Assembly: GCA_035582835.1 (NCBI GenBank)
Contig: JAYKAV010002453.1
Coordinates: 403,837 to 467,836, forward strand
Direction: 5' to 3'
From: Phoebastria nigripes
Lineage: Eukaryota > Chordata > Aves > Procellariiformes > Diomedeidae
DNA length: 64,000 bases
The notes under the pieces were generated by a model that saw nothing but the letters and a program-made list of their open reading frames with translations, was not told where the DNA came from and did no database searches. Positions 26,290-37,117 of the stretch are shown piece after piece. Each line of letters begins with the position of its first letter. Position 1 is the first letter of the stretch. The position numbers and the translations under genes were made by a program.

Positions 26290-26337
26290 TTTTTCTTTTT
26301 TTTCTTTTTTTTTTTTTTTTTNTTTTTTTTTTTTTTT
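26290..26337. repeat. T-rich tract with one ambiguous base
   Basis: Almost pure T over 48 bases with two C interruptions and an N at 26322. On the minus (EML4) strand it is A-rich. Confidence 0.9.
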
Positions 26338-26879
26338 AAAAACAAACTTTTCTGTTGACCATCATATTTTAGGCCAGAAGTGTAAGTTTTTCTATGCAAG
26401 ATGCTGTATTCGTATCAAAACCCCCACGGCATGAATCAGCAAACAAAGAAGAGCTGCTCAGTGACGCTCGTTTCATTCGCAATAACACACTTCCCCACCG
26501 TATACAAAAGCAATACATTTTATCTCTGATCTGATTTGTTGGTGCGGGTGAAGGTTATTGGTTTGGTTGGTCTTTTTAAGACTTAACTCATATACTTTTG
26601 GTTGATACAGCTAGAATGCTGCAATTAATTACCCGATTTACACTCGAGAGAGGCTGATTTGATAGCAGCTGTTTAAAGAAAGGCAATAAGTGTTGAAATG
26701 TTTCATTTTTACTACGACACTAGTAAAAATAATATGGGGGAAAAAAAACTTAGTTCTGAAGGGCAAATACATGTTTTACACACCCAAAAAGTATAGCAAC
26801 GCACACAGATGAAGCTGGAGCAGGCACATATGGTTATGAACTACCTACTTTGAATGAGCCTTTACTGCCTCCTGCCTGA

Positions 26880-27165
26880 GAGGCCGCATGCAGCCCAAGC
26901 TTCCCGGCCCGGGTGGCCTCTTACCGTCCCCTTTGTCAAGCGTAAAACTGAGAGGTCGAAATGAAAGACTGGACACACAGAAGCAGCTCTTTCCCGAGGG
27001 CTGCAAAGGGTCTCTTGCACAAATTGCTTCCCCCTCCCAGTTCGGAGGCCGGGCTGGGACGCCCGGTGGAACCCACGCTGCCGAAGCGGCGGCGGGAGCA
27101 CCAACNCCGCAGGAGCCGCCGCGCCAGGAGCCTGCTGTCCAGCAAGTATTAACTTTGTCGTGATC
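26880..27165 (-). promoter_or_regulatory. Second GC-rich block with a strong minus-strand donor
   Basis: GC- and CpG-rich sequence about 0.5 kb downstream of the MEDS exon, separated from it by T-rich tracts. On the minus strand it contains GGGACG followed by GTAAGAG, a near-consensus 5' splice site (exon end would be 26925). The frame that would join exon 2 in phase is open for over 240 bases but has no ATG, so at most this could be a non-coding alternative first exon or an island shoulder. The link to EML4 transcription is inferred. Confidence 0.3.
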
Positions 27166-27231
27166 TTCCTGTCATTTTCTCTGCTATCCACATACACGAA
27201 TACAATGAATAAATATTTCATTTAATTTTTC

Positions 27232-27350
27232 TTTTTTTTTTTTTTTTTTACTTCTCAGTCTTTTTTTTTTTTTTTTTTTTTTTAAATAATATAATTTATT
27301 TTCAAGACCCTTTCAGCAGCCTGCTTCATACAGTTATTTTTTTTTTTTTT
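27232..27350. repeat. Cluster of poly-T tracts next to EML4 exon 1
   Basis: Three T runs (27232-27249, 27260-27283, 27337-27350) separated by short unique sequence, lying between the two GC-rich blocks. Long poly(dA:dT) tracts next to promoters tend to exclude nucleosomes. That role here is an inference. Confidence 0.75.
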
Positions 27351-27638
27351 ACTTTCTCGAGGTTAGGATGCTGCACGGCAGCGAGCCACCTCAGTCTTTG
27401 AGTAAGCACACCTTGCCGGCTGCTAATGAGGGTGCAGAGTTAACTTAATCCCACAGATAAATATTTACCCCGGTATTTACTTTACAGATTTCCCTTTTTC
27501 CCCTCCAGGGAAGGGAACTGCTGAAGGAAAAGAGCTGGTGGTCATTTTTAGAGAGCCCTCACAGGCACGCTGCGCGGCGGGCCGGAGGAGCGTGGCAGCG
27601 CGGGCCCTCCCCACGCAGGGCAGGCGGCAGTACTTTAC

Positions 27639-27705
27639 CCGTGCAGAAGTTGACGAGCACCGAGGGGTCGCAGGCTGCGGCCAGGCAGGGCAAGCTGTCT
27701 TCCAT
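27639..27705 (-). CDS. EML4: EML4 first coding exon, EML1-like N-terminus (coding part)
   Basis: Proposed first coding exon within a CpG island. The ATG at 27705-27703 has G at -3 and G at +4, a favourable start context. Twenty-two codons follow (begin MEDSLPCL, end VLVNFCT), then a single G and a strong donor, GTAAAGT, at 27638. The exon therefore ends in phase 1, and joining the G to the AT of exon 2 makes the Asp of DDSIS. The peptide resembles the EML1 first exon (MED at the start, a hydrophobic run, then L-x-x-F-C and a polar residue before DDS) rather than the human EML4 start MDGFAGSL. The frame stays open upstream to another ATG at 27933, so a longer start is possible but looks like open 5' UTR. 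The assignment rests on phase, donor, CpG context and paralogue resemblance. No transcript was available. An additional MDGFAGSL-type exon outside the window is not excluded. Confidence 0.82.
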
Positions 27706-27969
27706 TCCTCTCACCGACGCTGCCAGCGACGCCAAGCCGGCCCCCACCGCCCTCCCAGCAAGGCTCAGAGCGAGCCCCCGCGCCCCAGCCCGGACGGCAT
27801 GCCCCGGGCTCTGAGGAGACCCTCCCGGGCCGGCTGGCCCGCCACAGAGCACCGCTGGCGGCGGCTGGTCCCCGCTGCCTCTCCCCGCAGCCCCGGCGAG
27901 AGCGAGAGGCTGGAGGGGGTGGGATAGGGACAAAACTCGTTGGCTGCTGCAGGGAGTGGCTAACCCTCA

Positions 27970-27977
27970 GACGTCAG
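27970..27977 (-). promoter_or_regulatory. CRE-like site upstream of EML4 exon 1
   Basis: On the minus strand the bases read CTGACGTC, which contains the TGACGTC core bound by CREB/ATF factors. It lies about 265 bp upstream of the proposed start codon inside the CpG island, a position typical of functional CREs. A 7-base match can arise by chance, so the functional claim is an inference. Confidence 0.35.
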
Positions 27978-29310
27978 CCATGCACTCGCACAGGCACTCA
28001 CTGGGCGCGGGCAGCGCAGGAACGCGGCTACCCCGCAAACACCACGGCGTTACGGCGTCCATGCCTTTTCTTAAGGGAAGCGGAGCTCGCCGACCTGCTT
28101 CCACGCAGGGAACTGGCTGCTGGTTACACACAGACAGGATCTTGCACCCTTCCCATCTGAAATGACAGTAATTCGGCTGTCACACGGGCAACCCGCCACC
28201 CCCCTGTGCGATCGCACTGCACCGCAAGGTACTTACGGCCCGTTTTAAAATTGTGACATTAACGATAAAAAGCCAACGGCAATCAATTTGCCCTCAGTCT
28301 GAGCACAAAGCAGAACCACAAATGACTAATGAAAAGGATTTTTATACTTGGTCAATCCAGATAAACCATTATTGTTCCAAAGCATGTTTGTCTGTGTGTC
28401 AGAAACACCACAGATCTAATGTCAGTCAAAGCACAACGTGACATGAAAAGTTCACATGGGGGAGCAGGAGGGAGAAAGGGGGGGTGGTTGTTTAGTATTA
28501 TATTTCAGTATTTTTCATATGACATCTTTCGAGACGAAAAAGCAATGACATGACTAGCAATATACTCGTATCCATTACATTAAAACGAAGCAAAATATTG
28601 TGGCTTAAAAGCAGCAGCTTTGCAAAGCTATCGTTGTATTCAGCAGAAGGGAACTCGTATTACAAATGCATTACAATCTATTTAGCGTGATCGTGATTTT
28701 GTCTGTCTTGCAAGATGAAGCACAGCCAGATGAGAACTAATGAATGCAACATGTGTTCATTCTTTTGGTAGCCGTGCCTGAAGCCAATTGGCAGAATGAC
28801 TACAGCAAGATAAACGTCAAAACAAAACTATTTGTGAATATGTACTACATATATTTTGCTTCATCTCTCTATCATACTTTAAATAGTTTACTATTTTCAA
28901 GCTTTGCAAGCATATTAAATAACTCTGGATTAAAGTTTTGATTTCCAGACAACGGGGGGGGTGGGGGAAATACATGGGGGAAGTCCATGTCTCCATTCAA
29001 AAAACAAGGAGGGGCAGCACTTTCACCCTCACAAACAAACGGTTGATAAGAAGGTTCGTAACAACACATATAGTTAAGACAGCACACAAAGGGTTTGTAT
29101 GTTTTCCCCAGAACTATCAGTCTACATAATTTCAGCAGTATCTTCCTTTTCCAGCAGCTCCTGACACACTGGAGGAATCGACCTCTGCAGTGATTTAAAA
29201 AAAGAGAAGGGCAGTCAGCTGAACACAGCTCTGCAGTATGAAGCCAGCCAGACAACTACCATGATTAATAGAAGGAAGGGAGTAAGAAACTGAATGGTGG
29301 AAGATGATAA

Positions 29311-29464
29311 CGGGTAAAAGGCAAGGGCACACAACTAAAGGACCTAACTAAAGCCAAGGGCTAAAAAGCAGGTAAAAGGCTTTTTTTTTTTTAGCTTTTA
29401 CCCGCTAAAAAGCGGGTAAAAGGCAAGGGCACACAACTAAAGGACCCTAACTAAAGCCAAGGGC
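29311..29464. repeat. Direct repeat of about 52 bp with a hairpin between the copies
   Basis: Copy A (29311-29361) and copy B (29413-29464) both begin CGGGTAAAAGGCAAGGGCAC and end AAAGCCAAGGGC, differing by one inserted C. Between them are a degenerate AGCAGGTAAAAGGC, a 12-base T run, and GCTTTTACCCGCT (29394-29406), which pairs with AGCGGGTAAAAGGC (29411-29424) across an AAAA loop. The arrangement suggests a local duplication with an inverted piece, as produced by template switching during replication. Confidence 0.9.
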
Positions 29465-32400
29465 CTCAACACACAGCCACGGCACCAGGATTGACCAAGA
29501 ACTCGCGCTTCCAACTTGTCCCAACCGCTACGTTGCATCACGTCATTAGATTAAACAATCCTCATCGCAAGATGGAACACTGAGTCTTATCTTGAGTGGG
29601 TTGGACACGCACAATTATTTAACGCGCACAGACATACATTTTGGTACCCCTTAAAACTCAACATCCTTCCTAATACAACTATGAAGCCTTGAAAGAAACT
29701 GCGGGCAAAAATCCTCCATAAGGCCAAACAGACATTGTATGTGCTGGTAAAGACCAGCACAGAGAGCAGAAAGAGGCTTAATTTGCCGGTTTAAGTGACC
29801 ATTAGTGCTCCGGACGATGACAGATTACATACAACTGGCAGGAAGCATCCAATGTAGTTCAAACTAATAAAAGTTTTTAGAATGTCTCGTTTTTAGAGTA
29901 CGTGAAACAATTTGTATAAAAAAAAGTTAGGATCTCCTACTGTACTAAAAGGATATGAAATACTGGTTATTTCCAGATACCTATGATGCTGATTTTTAGC
30001 TCTAAAAAGAATGGATTTCCTTAGCATAGAAAGAAAGAAGTTGCATTAGGGCAGTATTTTAAACAGAGCTTAATGCCTGCCGAATCAAGAGCATGCAGGG
30101 TGAGGCAGAAGGAACCAAAGCAAACGTTAGAGCACCTTCAGAACGATCCTATGAACACTAACATTTGAAATAAGATTTCAGATGGCCCACTCACAGCTCA
30201 CCCTGAAAAAGGCAGAAGCGATTTCAATCCACCCATCGCCTGTTCCCTGCTGGGCTGAGGACTTGGATCAAAATTCCTTGATTTACCTTTAAATCTCTCA
30301 TGAAAGCCTTAACTCCTCATTAGGATTTTTCACTCTTCTAACCCTGGCCCATACCTGTCCTTCTAAGCAATCTCGCTATCTTCAACAGCTGTCTACCTCT
30401 AACCTTTTCAGGCTTAAACACCACCTCAGGCTCCTCTTCCCTGCTGTTATTTAACACGAATGGTGGGGGATGAGGAGGAACTCCTCTTAAGTATTTTAGG
30501 TAAGCACAAATGATGAAACAAATACTTAAAATATGGCACAAGCCAAAATAAAACACATATGACGTAGGCAAGTAACCTTTGCCTAGAAAAAAAACCTATC
30601 AGAATATTAGTGGTGCAAAGTACAATGTCACACCATGGAGAAAAAAAAACTAACCCTCTTCAATCTAACCTAATAAAGCAAGTTAAAGATTGGGAATAGA
30701 GCCACGCATGTTATACAAGCACACAATATTTTGTTTGTCCCCAACGTACAGGTATTTGGGAACATTACACATGTGGTAAGAACAGTGGATGTCTCAAAGA
30801 CTGCAGCAGCAGCAGTCAGATTATTAAGCAACTAAAGGAGTGATTTTAGACACTTCAGGTTTTCATGCACCAAAAAGCACTCCAACCCAAGTTTTTTTTC
30901 AGAGGTGGGAGCAAACGGTTCCTCCAGCTTTTGAAGAGAGCCGTAGGAAGGCATGAACTCTTTGGAGTCATCAGTTCCACGTGAAGAGGAGGAAGAAGCA
31001 GGTCCCCTGCCCCATACCCCAACCATTGCCTTTCAGTGATCCAGACCCAGCCAAGGAAACTGGGGGTCCCCCCGCCAAAGGCACTGCACCCCCAGTTGCA
31101 CAGACTGCAGAACAGACACCTTGTCCCCAGGACACCTTTAGTAATTAAAAACCAAAGAGGAAGATTATTTATTGAGTTTCCTTGGCAAGTGATCCTGCTA
31201 CCAAGAAAATACCTGCAGTTACATGGAATTTGGAAAAAGTCTAAGCCTAAGTCACAGAACAAGGGTCTCTTCATCTCCTTCAAATTTAGGAGATCGCAGA
31301 TCCAAGAGCTGCTGCATGTGGCAATCACCTTATCTTCCCTTCAAAGGATTACTGGAAACTCTCCCTACCGACCTTTCCTTCAGAAAACCTGTAGCCATAA
31401 CTGTACCTAAACAATATAAAGTGGTAACTGTACTGAGACTAGTTTAATGACTCTCTTGCTGTTGAACTGCGAGAGGGCAGCACTAGTTAATTCTGTTTCT
31501 TCATATGTATAAAACCAATCGTGTTTCCACTGGCAAACAATCCTTCAACTACTTTGCTTTCTTCTTTCTGAAAAGAGACTGCAGCAATGTTTCAGTTGGC
31601 AATTAACCTCATGGCCAAACAGTATCACCTTTCAGCAGCTGCATGCATCTCTGTTCTGGTACTACCTTTACCCCATGGAAAAGAGAGAATAACAATTTCT
31701 TCAATAACTACCCAATTCCTAAAGACTTGAAACCTTTTACTCCTTTTGTCCTTAGGGAAAAAGAAATATCCTTTCTGAAATTAACAGACTGTTTTTAAAA
31801 CCATGTTTTAGCTGCAGTCACCTAACTAGCGCAACAGATCAAAACCATCTCATTAGATGAGACAAAAATAATTAAGCACTGTTTTGAAATACACACTTCG
31901 GTTAAGTGCATCAGGCCTGTTTCCAGCAGGACTTGCGAGGTGTACAGAGGTTAGTAAGCTATGAAGGACAAGGGCAGCCTCGCAGGATCCAGTGCTCCCA
32001 TTAACATCTGTGGGACGTGGCAGCCTCTGCTTGCTCCTCCTCTTCGCTCCAGNTGCTGGCACTGTAATAAAACCTATTAAAGTCCCATTCTCTGAAGCAT
32101 TAATACCAAGAGTGACAGAAGGCAGGACCTTTGGCTATGATTAAGGTCACTTACAGTCAGCATACAGCAGCGCTACTGCTAAAAGAAGCATCCCTGCCCT
32201 TCTCCTGCATCCTTCCCATCCTCATCCTGCTCCTGCCAGTGGCACAACTGCTCGCGGGGCTGCGCAGGGAAGCACACCGGCAGACTGAACAGGCTGAAAA
32301 CTAACCCATCAACACCAAAACAGGAAAACTCACCAGGCCAGTCGTATGGCATATGGCACAATGTTGCAGCAGCAGGGAAGTGGCAGCACCACTGGAAAGA

Positions 32401-33854
32401 GTGGCAGGAACCGTGCCGGTCAACAGCAGCTCTGCCCGCAGATGACTTAAGGTGATTGTGAAACAGCTACACTTGTAAATCACCTTTCATTGCCAGAAAA
32501 CTGGGTGAAACAAGAACTGATACAGATGAGAGTGAAGTCCCCGAGTGAGCAGTGCCAGGGCCGAACATGGCAGAGAGCACACAGCGGTGCCGGAGGCCTT
32601 TCCCTTATCACCCCTCCCAGACTCTGAACTGAGCTCCTTCGTCCTACAGGTGTTTTTCCTCAAACAGGGCTAGCATATAGAAAACATGAGAAACAATAGG
32701 TGTACATCAGATCTTAAAAGCTGTCCTGAGGCTGTCCTCCAGAACTAGACCATACCTATGTCCATGCAGTCAACCACCCTGGGAAAGGGATCTGAATGGG
32801 GAAATTTTTTTTTTCCCCAAAACCACATTGCCTAACTCGAAAAAGAAAACCCACAAACAATACAAAGCCCTCCAAATGCACACACATATTTCAAGACTAA
32901 CCACCTGAATGTCTATTTTTGTCAGGCGGGTTTTCTTCTGCATCAGCTGCTTACTCTAGTTTGCAGAGGCAGCTGCACCAACACGACTGAGGTGGCAGCA
33001 GGTTGATGTGGAGAGAAGGAAGGGTGGCAATGTTTAAGGCTGGTATTTCACTGAACATAACATCACACCACAGCTGTAGCATGCCTTCCACTGCCTGCTT
33101 GGAGCACCTGCACAGCAGACTGCTTACAGCGGCTTTCCTGCCTAACCATCAAATGCACTACAGAAACAGCCAGCAAACAAGATGAAAATGTATTAAATCT
33201 AAAACACAGCCACAAAAAGGTTTCTTCTGCAAATTTTACTTTGGGTATATGTTCCAGACCATGTATCCTACATGGTAGCCCATGAAATCGTGCAACCCTG
33301 CCCCTGAGAAAAGGAAGAGTCTGAACGGCAGCATCCTTGTTAGGTACAGTCTGTATTTTTGTGGAGGTAATCAGAGTTTCGTCTCTGGTCAAGAATCTAT
33401 GCAGCTTCAAACACGTCAGTTTTGCAGAAGTGGTATTTTTAAAACTACAGGTAAATCATACAAGGTTGTTAAATATGAAGCATTTCCGTTTTCTGAAAGC
33501 GATCAGCAAAAGTTTGATTCTTAATAAAAACAACTAACTGGTAGTCTTTGTCATACCAAAGCTATAGTTATGGACTAGCTATGTTTAAGTGACTGTTGTC
33601 TAATCATTTAGCTCATGCCAAAAGAAAGAAAAATGTTGCTTTTGCCATGCAGAAGTGGGGAAACGGTGGGGGAGAAACCAATTGCAAAAGTGTTTTCTAA
33701 CAAAGCACTTTCAAAATAAAGTATCTACTTCTAGAAATATTAGACTGCTTAAGAGTAGCATATTCTTTCAAAAAAAGATTAAATGTCATTCTTGAGTATC
33801 AAAACATCTCCAAACGTTGGCTGTTTCCACTAACATATTGCTGCAATGTTGATT

Positions 33855-33884
33855 ATTTTTACTACTTTTAAAAGTAGTAAAAAT
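33855..33884. repeat. 30-bp perfect palindrome
   Basis: Fifteen bases ATTTTTACTACTTTT are followed immediately by their exact reverse complement, with no spacer. It can form a cruciform or, if transcribed, a stem without a normal loop. It lies in AT-rich DNA about 6 kb upstream of EML4. Confidence 0.92.
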
Positions 33885-36550
33885 TAAACTAAATTAAGTG
33901 TAAAAAAACCACCAGAATTTGAGAGAGTCCACTATTTATGACAGAGACCAGAGAGTTTCTCATTTACTCTCCACTTTGAGATGCTGAAGAAGTAGAAAAG
34001 CCTTCACAAAAACACCACCAACAAAAAGGGCAATCCTTCACACAAAACTAATTCTTATTGAGGATTTCCAGCACGAGACTTGTGGATGCACCGAGGGCTC
34101 GCACAGCGGGTGACCAGCTCAGCAGCACACTGGGACGACGCAATCCTTGTTGTGCACAGAAAGCTACTGCGTGGGCAGCAGGTAGGGACAGGAAACACAT
34201 CCCAGAGGGTGGCTCAGACGTAACCATGAGTCTCGGTACGGCACGTAAATGAGGGAGAAAAACCACAGACGCTAGTCTGGCTTAATCTAGATGGCTAGGA
34301 ACACCTTTTGGCTTCCAGACTTCTGCATACACCAGCAAAACCCAAATCTTCCACCTGAGGGGTGGGGTGATCATCTCCATTTGTGACCACTCAGCATAAA
34401 CACAGTATATCTCCGATTTAAATATTACCTAGTACATGCAAATGTGATGTAGGTGTCAGACCTTAAACTATTACAACACTTCAGAGTTTGACCTTATCAA
34501 AAGATCATTTACAGCCACACAGTTTTGACATATTATATATAACAGCTGTACAGTCCGTAAATTAATTACCCTTCTCATAGCACAGACTACTAAACAAAGT
34601 GGTTTAAAGGGAATCTGTAGAGACAGTTTTATATCCATGTCATTCCTTTAAATTTAGTTCACAGTGGATTTTGTAGTCTCAGTAAAATGGGTCACAATAA
34701 TAAACATCATGGTTTGTTTACAAATATAGGATTGAACTGTTGTGAAATCCTCAGGCAGGACTTATGACCTATGCTGTTGGAAGAACATAAAAGATATATA
34801 TATTTTCTTTTTAAAAAGACAAATATGGAAACTCCCACTTCTCTTTTCAGTAGTGTTCTCAGTATTATATTTCAGTTTCACTTCAAAACTTGGTGAATAT
34901 AAAATGGGAAGAACAAGCCACACTATTAGCATGAACTGNTTGATAAAAAATTGTCATTAGAAGGAACCAGCTTGGTTCACACACGGAGGTCAAAAGAGAC
35001 CTTTCAACTAAGTGACCAAACGAAATCTGCCAGACTAGAAGTCATGCTCCCTTGAAAGTCTGAATGACATTATTGACACAAAATTAGGTATTGATTTCCA
35101 ATTTATTCTTCCTGTAGGAATAGTAATGTTACAAAAAACTGACACAACCGATACCTTTGCCAGCCTCTCTGGAGAAAAACCAAAGGACAGTAAGAGACAA
35201 CAAGCAACCCACCATTTCAATTGGTAGCTCTTTCACAGGTCAAGACCAAGGTCAACTTTTGACTCCAGAAATGTGTGCTGATATTGCCAGAAAAACCATT
35301 CTACAGGTCAGGAAAAATAATTTCTTCCTCTGGATCATCAATCCTGTTACGACAGCTAAAGGTCAAAGCAAAGAACAAGAAGGCTAATTAGAGAGAGGGA
35401 GAAAGAGAGAGGGGAAACTTTGGTGTGCAGCGGTAGAGGTCTAACTGAATTGACAGATTAAACAGCTGTGGTGTAGACAAGGACACACCATGCTATAAGG
35501 GAAAAACACTACACAAGAAAAATGGAGAAGGTCCTTGGTGGCTTTAAGAAATGCAGTTGTATTTTCTAAGAATCCAGCTTTCCAAAGCTTCAGAGACCTT
35601 CTAAAGGTCAGAGGCGGCAGGAATTTGACGGTATCATATTACGTAAGAGGCATTTTCATACACTGCAAACCACCAGCCCTTGGAGGTCGGGATGGTTACA
35701 GTAGTGTATGATCAAGCTCACTATGTCCTTACTTCACCACAAGAAGCTTCCGTACTCCAGATCTACCTAGTCATCTTCAAGTAATANGAGCTGGAAAACA
35801 AGAGAACAATCCAAAACATACTGAAGTTACAACTTTAACAGTAATTTAAACAAGCCTCAAATGAAGAGTTTACCCATCTGTTCTTTGAGAAGGATGAAAG
35901 TCCATCTAAGTGAATAAAATACCAGGGGTGATGGGACTACAATTAAAAGCAACTTCTTCACTAACAGAAGAGACAACATTACGGACTGCTCTAAGCTCCC
36001 AAGGTCTTAGGATAAGGAATAAAATATATATATTTGCATAGGAAGTAAACTAAAAGAATAAAAACTATTCCCACCACCACCACCTTTTTTTGAAATACAG
36101 ACTATGTCAGCATTTGTATTTTTCTTAATACAAGAGGGGATGCCCAATCCATGAAGTCAGTAGGCTTCATGTAACTAGCTGCTTATGTGCAAGTTTACAC
36201 GATCAAGACTGATATGAGCACAATTCCATCACAGAATTTTTAGATAGAAACTTGACAAATACCTTTACACATAGCTTTTTTCAATCCAAGTTTTGGGGAT
36301 TTTTTTTGTGTTTCTTTTTTAACACAAAGTTCTAACCTACAGACAACCTGAACATACAACTTTGATTTGAATTATGTATTCCCTATGAAATGGACTGTAA
36401 ACACTTTTTCTCATATCAGCTTGTATGATGTTTAAAGCACTCCACAAAGCCAAATGGAGGATCACAGAATTGTAACTGTACATGGCTACACAGCTTTTAA
36501 ATTATGGGCATAATAAAGCATCACTATATTTACAGTCTATGTTTTTGACT

Positions 36551-37035
36551 AGCAGGTCAAGGGAGGTGATTCTCCCCCTCTACTCCACTCTCGTGAGACC
36601 CCACCTGGAGTACTGCCTTCAGCTCTGGGGCCCCCAACATAAGAAGGACATGGACCTGTTGGAGCAAGTCCAGAGGAGGGCCACCAAGATGATCAGAGGC
36701 TGGAGCACCTCTCCTATGAAGACAGGCTGAGAGAGTTGGGGTTGGTCAGCCTGGAGAAGAGAAGGCTCCGGGGAGACCTTATAGCAGCCTTTCAGCGCCT
36801 GAAGGGGGCCTACAAGAAAGCTGGAGCAGGACTTTTCACAAGGGCATGTAGTGATAGGACAAGGGGTAATGGCTTTAAACTGAAAGAGGGTAGATTTAGA
36901 TTAGATATACGGAAGAAATTCTTCACTATGAGGGTGGTGAGGCACTGGAACAGGTTGCCCAGAGAAGTTGTGGACGCCCCATCCCTGGAAGTGTTCAAGG
37001 CCAGGTTGGATGGGGCTTTGAGCAACCTGGTCTAG
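36551..37035 (+). pseudogene. CR1 ORF2 C-terminal remnant with a frameshift
   Basis: The first part reads [20 protein letters not shown] to RRATKMIRG in one frame. A one-base deletion around 36697-36701 then shifts the frame (normal CR1 reads RGLEHLSYEERL here). The remaining [34 protein letters not shown] and [20 protein letters not shown] to the stop are in the shifted frame. No catalytic RT residues remain. Confidence 0.93.
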
Positions 37036-37117
37036 TGGAAGGTGTCCCTGCCCATGGCAGGGGGTTGGAAGGAAGTGATCTTTAAGGTCCCTTCCAACCC
37101 AAACCATTCTATGATTC
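36551..37117 (+). mobile_element. CR1 LINE fragment, copy 2 (older subfamily)
   Basis: About 567 bp of CR1 3' end, starting at AGCAGGTCAAGGGAGG in the distal ORF2 and ending ATTCTATGATT. It differs from copies 1 and 3 in diagnostic words ([41 protein letters not shown]) and in its 3' UTR, so it belongs to another CR1 subfamily. It lacks the 5' part and cannot mobilise. Confidence 0.96.

Larger units (their letters stand above)
4894..27638 (-). other. EML4 intron 1 (22.7 kb)
   Basis: Runs from the GTAAAGT donor after the MEDS exon to the TGTACAG acceptor of exon 2. A long first intron is typical of EML4. It is mostly AT-rich and non-coding, with one antisense CR1 fragment (10436-11484), an 82-base A run, A/C-rich and purine-rich repeats, a 36-bp tandem duplication, and GC-richer patches near 14.1-14.4, 16.6-17.0, 20.6-20.8, 24.3-24.6 and 26.9-27.15 kb. 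Open frames in those patches occur in several frames and on both strands at once, which reflects GC content rather than coding selection. I recognise no second gene inside it. Confidence 0.75.
27560..28250 (-). promoter_or_regulatory. EML4: CpG island promoter and 5' UTR region of EML4
   Basis: About 690 bp of GC- and CpG-rich sequence stands out from AT-rich flanks and contains the proposed first coding exon near its 3' edge on the minus strand. I see no TATA box at a clear distance, as is usual for broad CpG promoters of housekeeping-type genes. A CRE-like ACGTCA lies at 27971-27976. The 5' UTR and transcription start are inferred to lie between about 27706 and 27960 but cannot be placed exactly from sequence. 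The island edges are estimated by eye. Confidence 0.75.
28251..36550. other. Upstream non-coding region, part 1
   Basis: Sequence upstream of the EML4 CpG island. No recognisable coding exon, RNA gene or transposon. It holds a duplicated 52-bp segment with a hairpin (29311-29464), a 30-bp palindrome (33855-33884) and ordinary simple repeats. In other vertebrates the next gene upstream of EML4 is PKDCC, and no PKDCC kinase-domain sequence was seen here. Confidence 0.6.

Noticed and set aside
27538..27927. 129-codon plus-strand frame in the CpG island, as a divergent gene
   Set aside because: Arg/Pro/Ala-rich translation typical of CpG-island sequence. The minus strand has the phase-matched exon and donor, and no plus-strand donor of comparable quality was noticed.
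27706..27933. Upstream in-frame ATG at 27933 as the EML4 start, adding 76 residues
   Set aside because: The added Gly/Ala/Pro-rich sequence looks like translated CpG-island 5' UTR, and no EML-family N-terminus resembles it. The MEDS start matches the EML1 layout.
28050..28066. Minus-strand ATGGACGCC with GTAACG, as an MDGFAGSL-type EML4 first exon
   Set aside because: Only Met-Asp agrees, the phase would be 0 rather than 1, and the donor is weak.
30338..30571. 77-codon minus-strand frame with a charged C-terminal part (EEEPEVVFKPEKVRGRQLLK)
   Set aside because: It looks protein-like but has no recognisable family and no supporting splice context or neighbours. Chance is the simpler reading.
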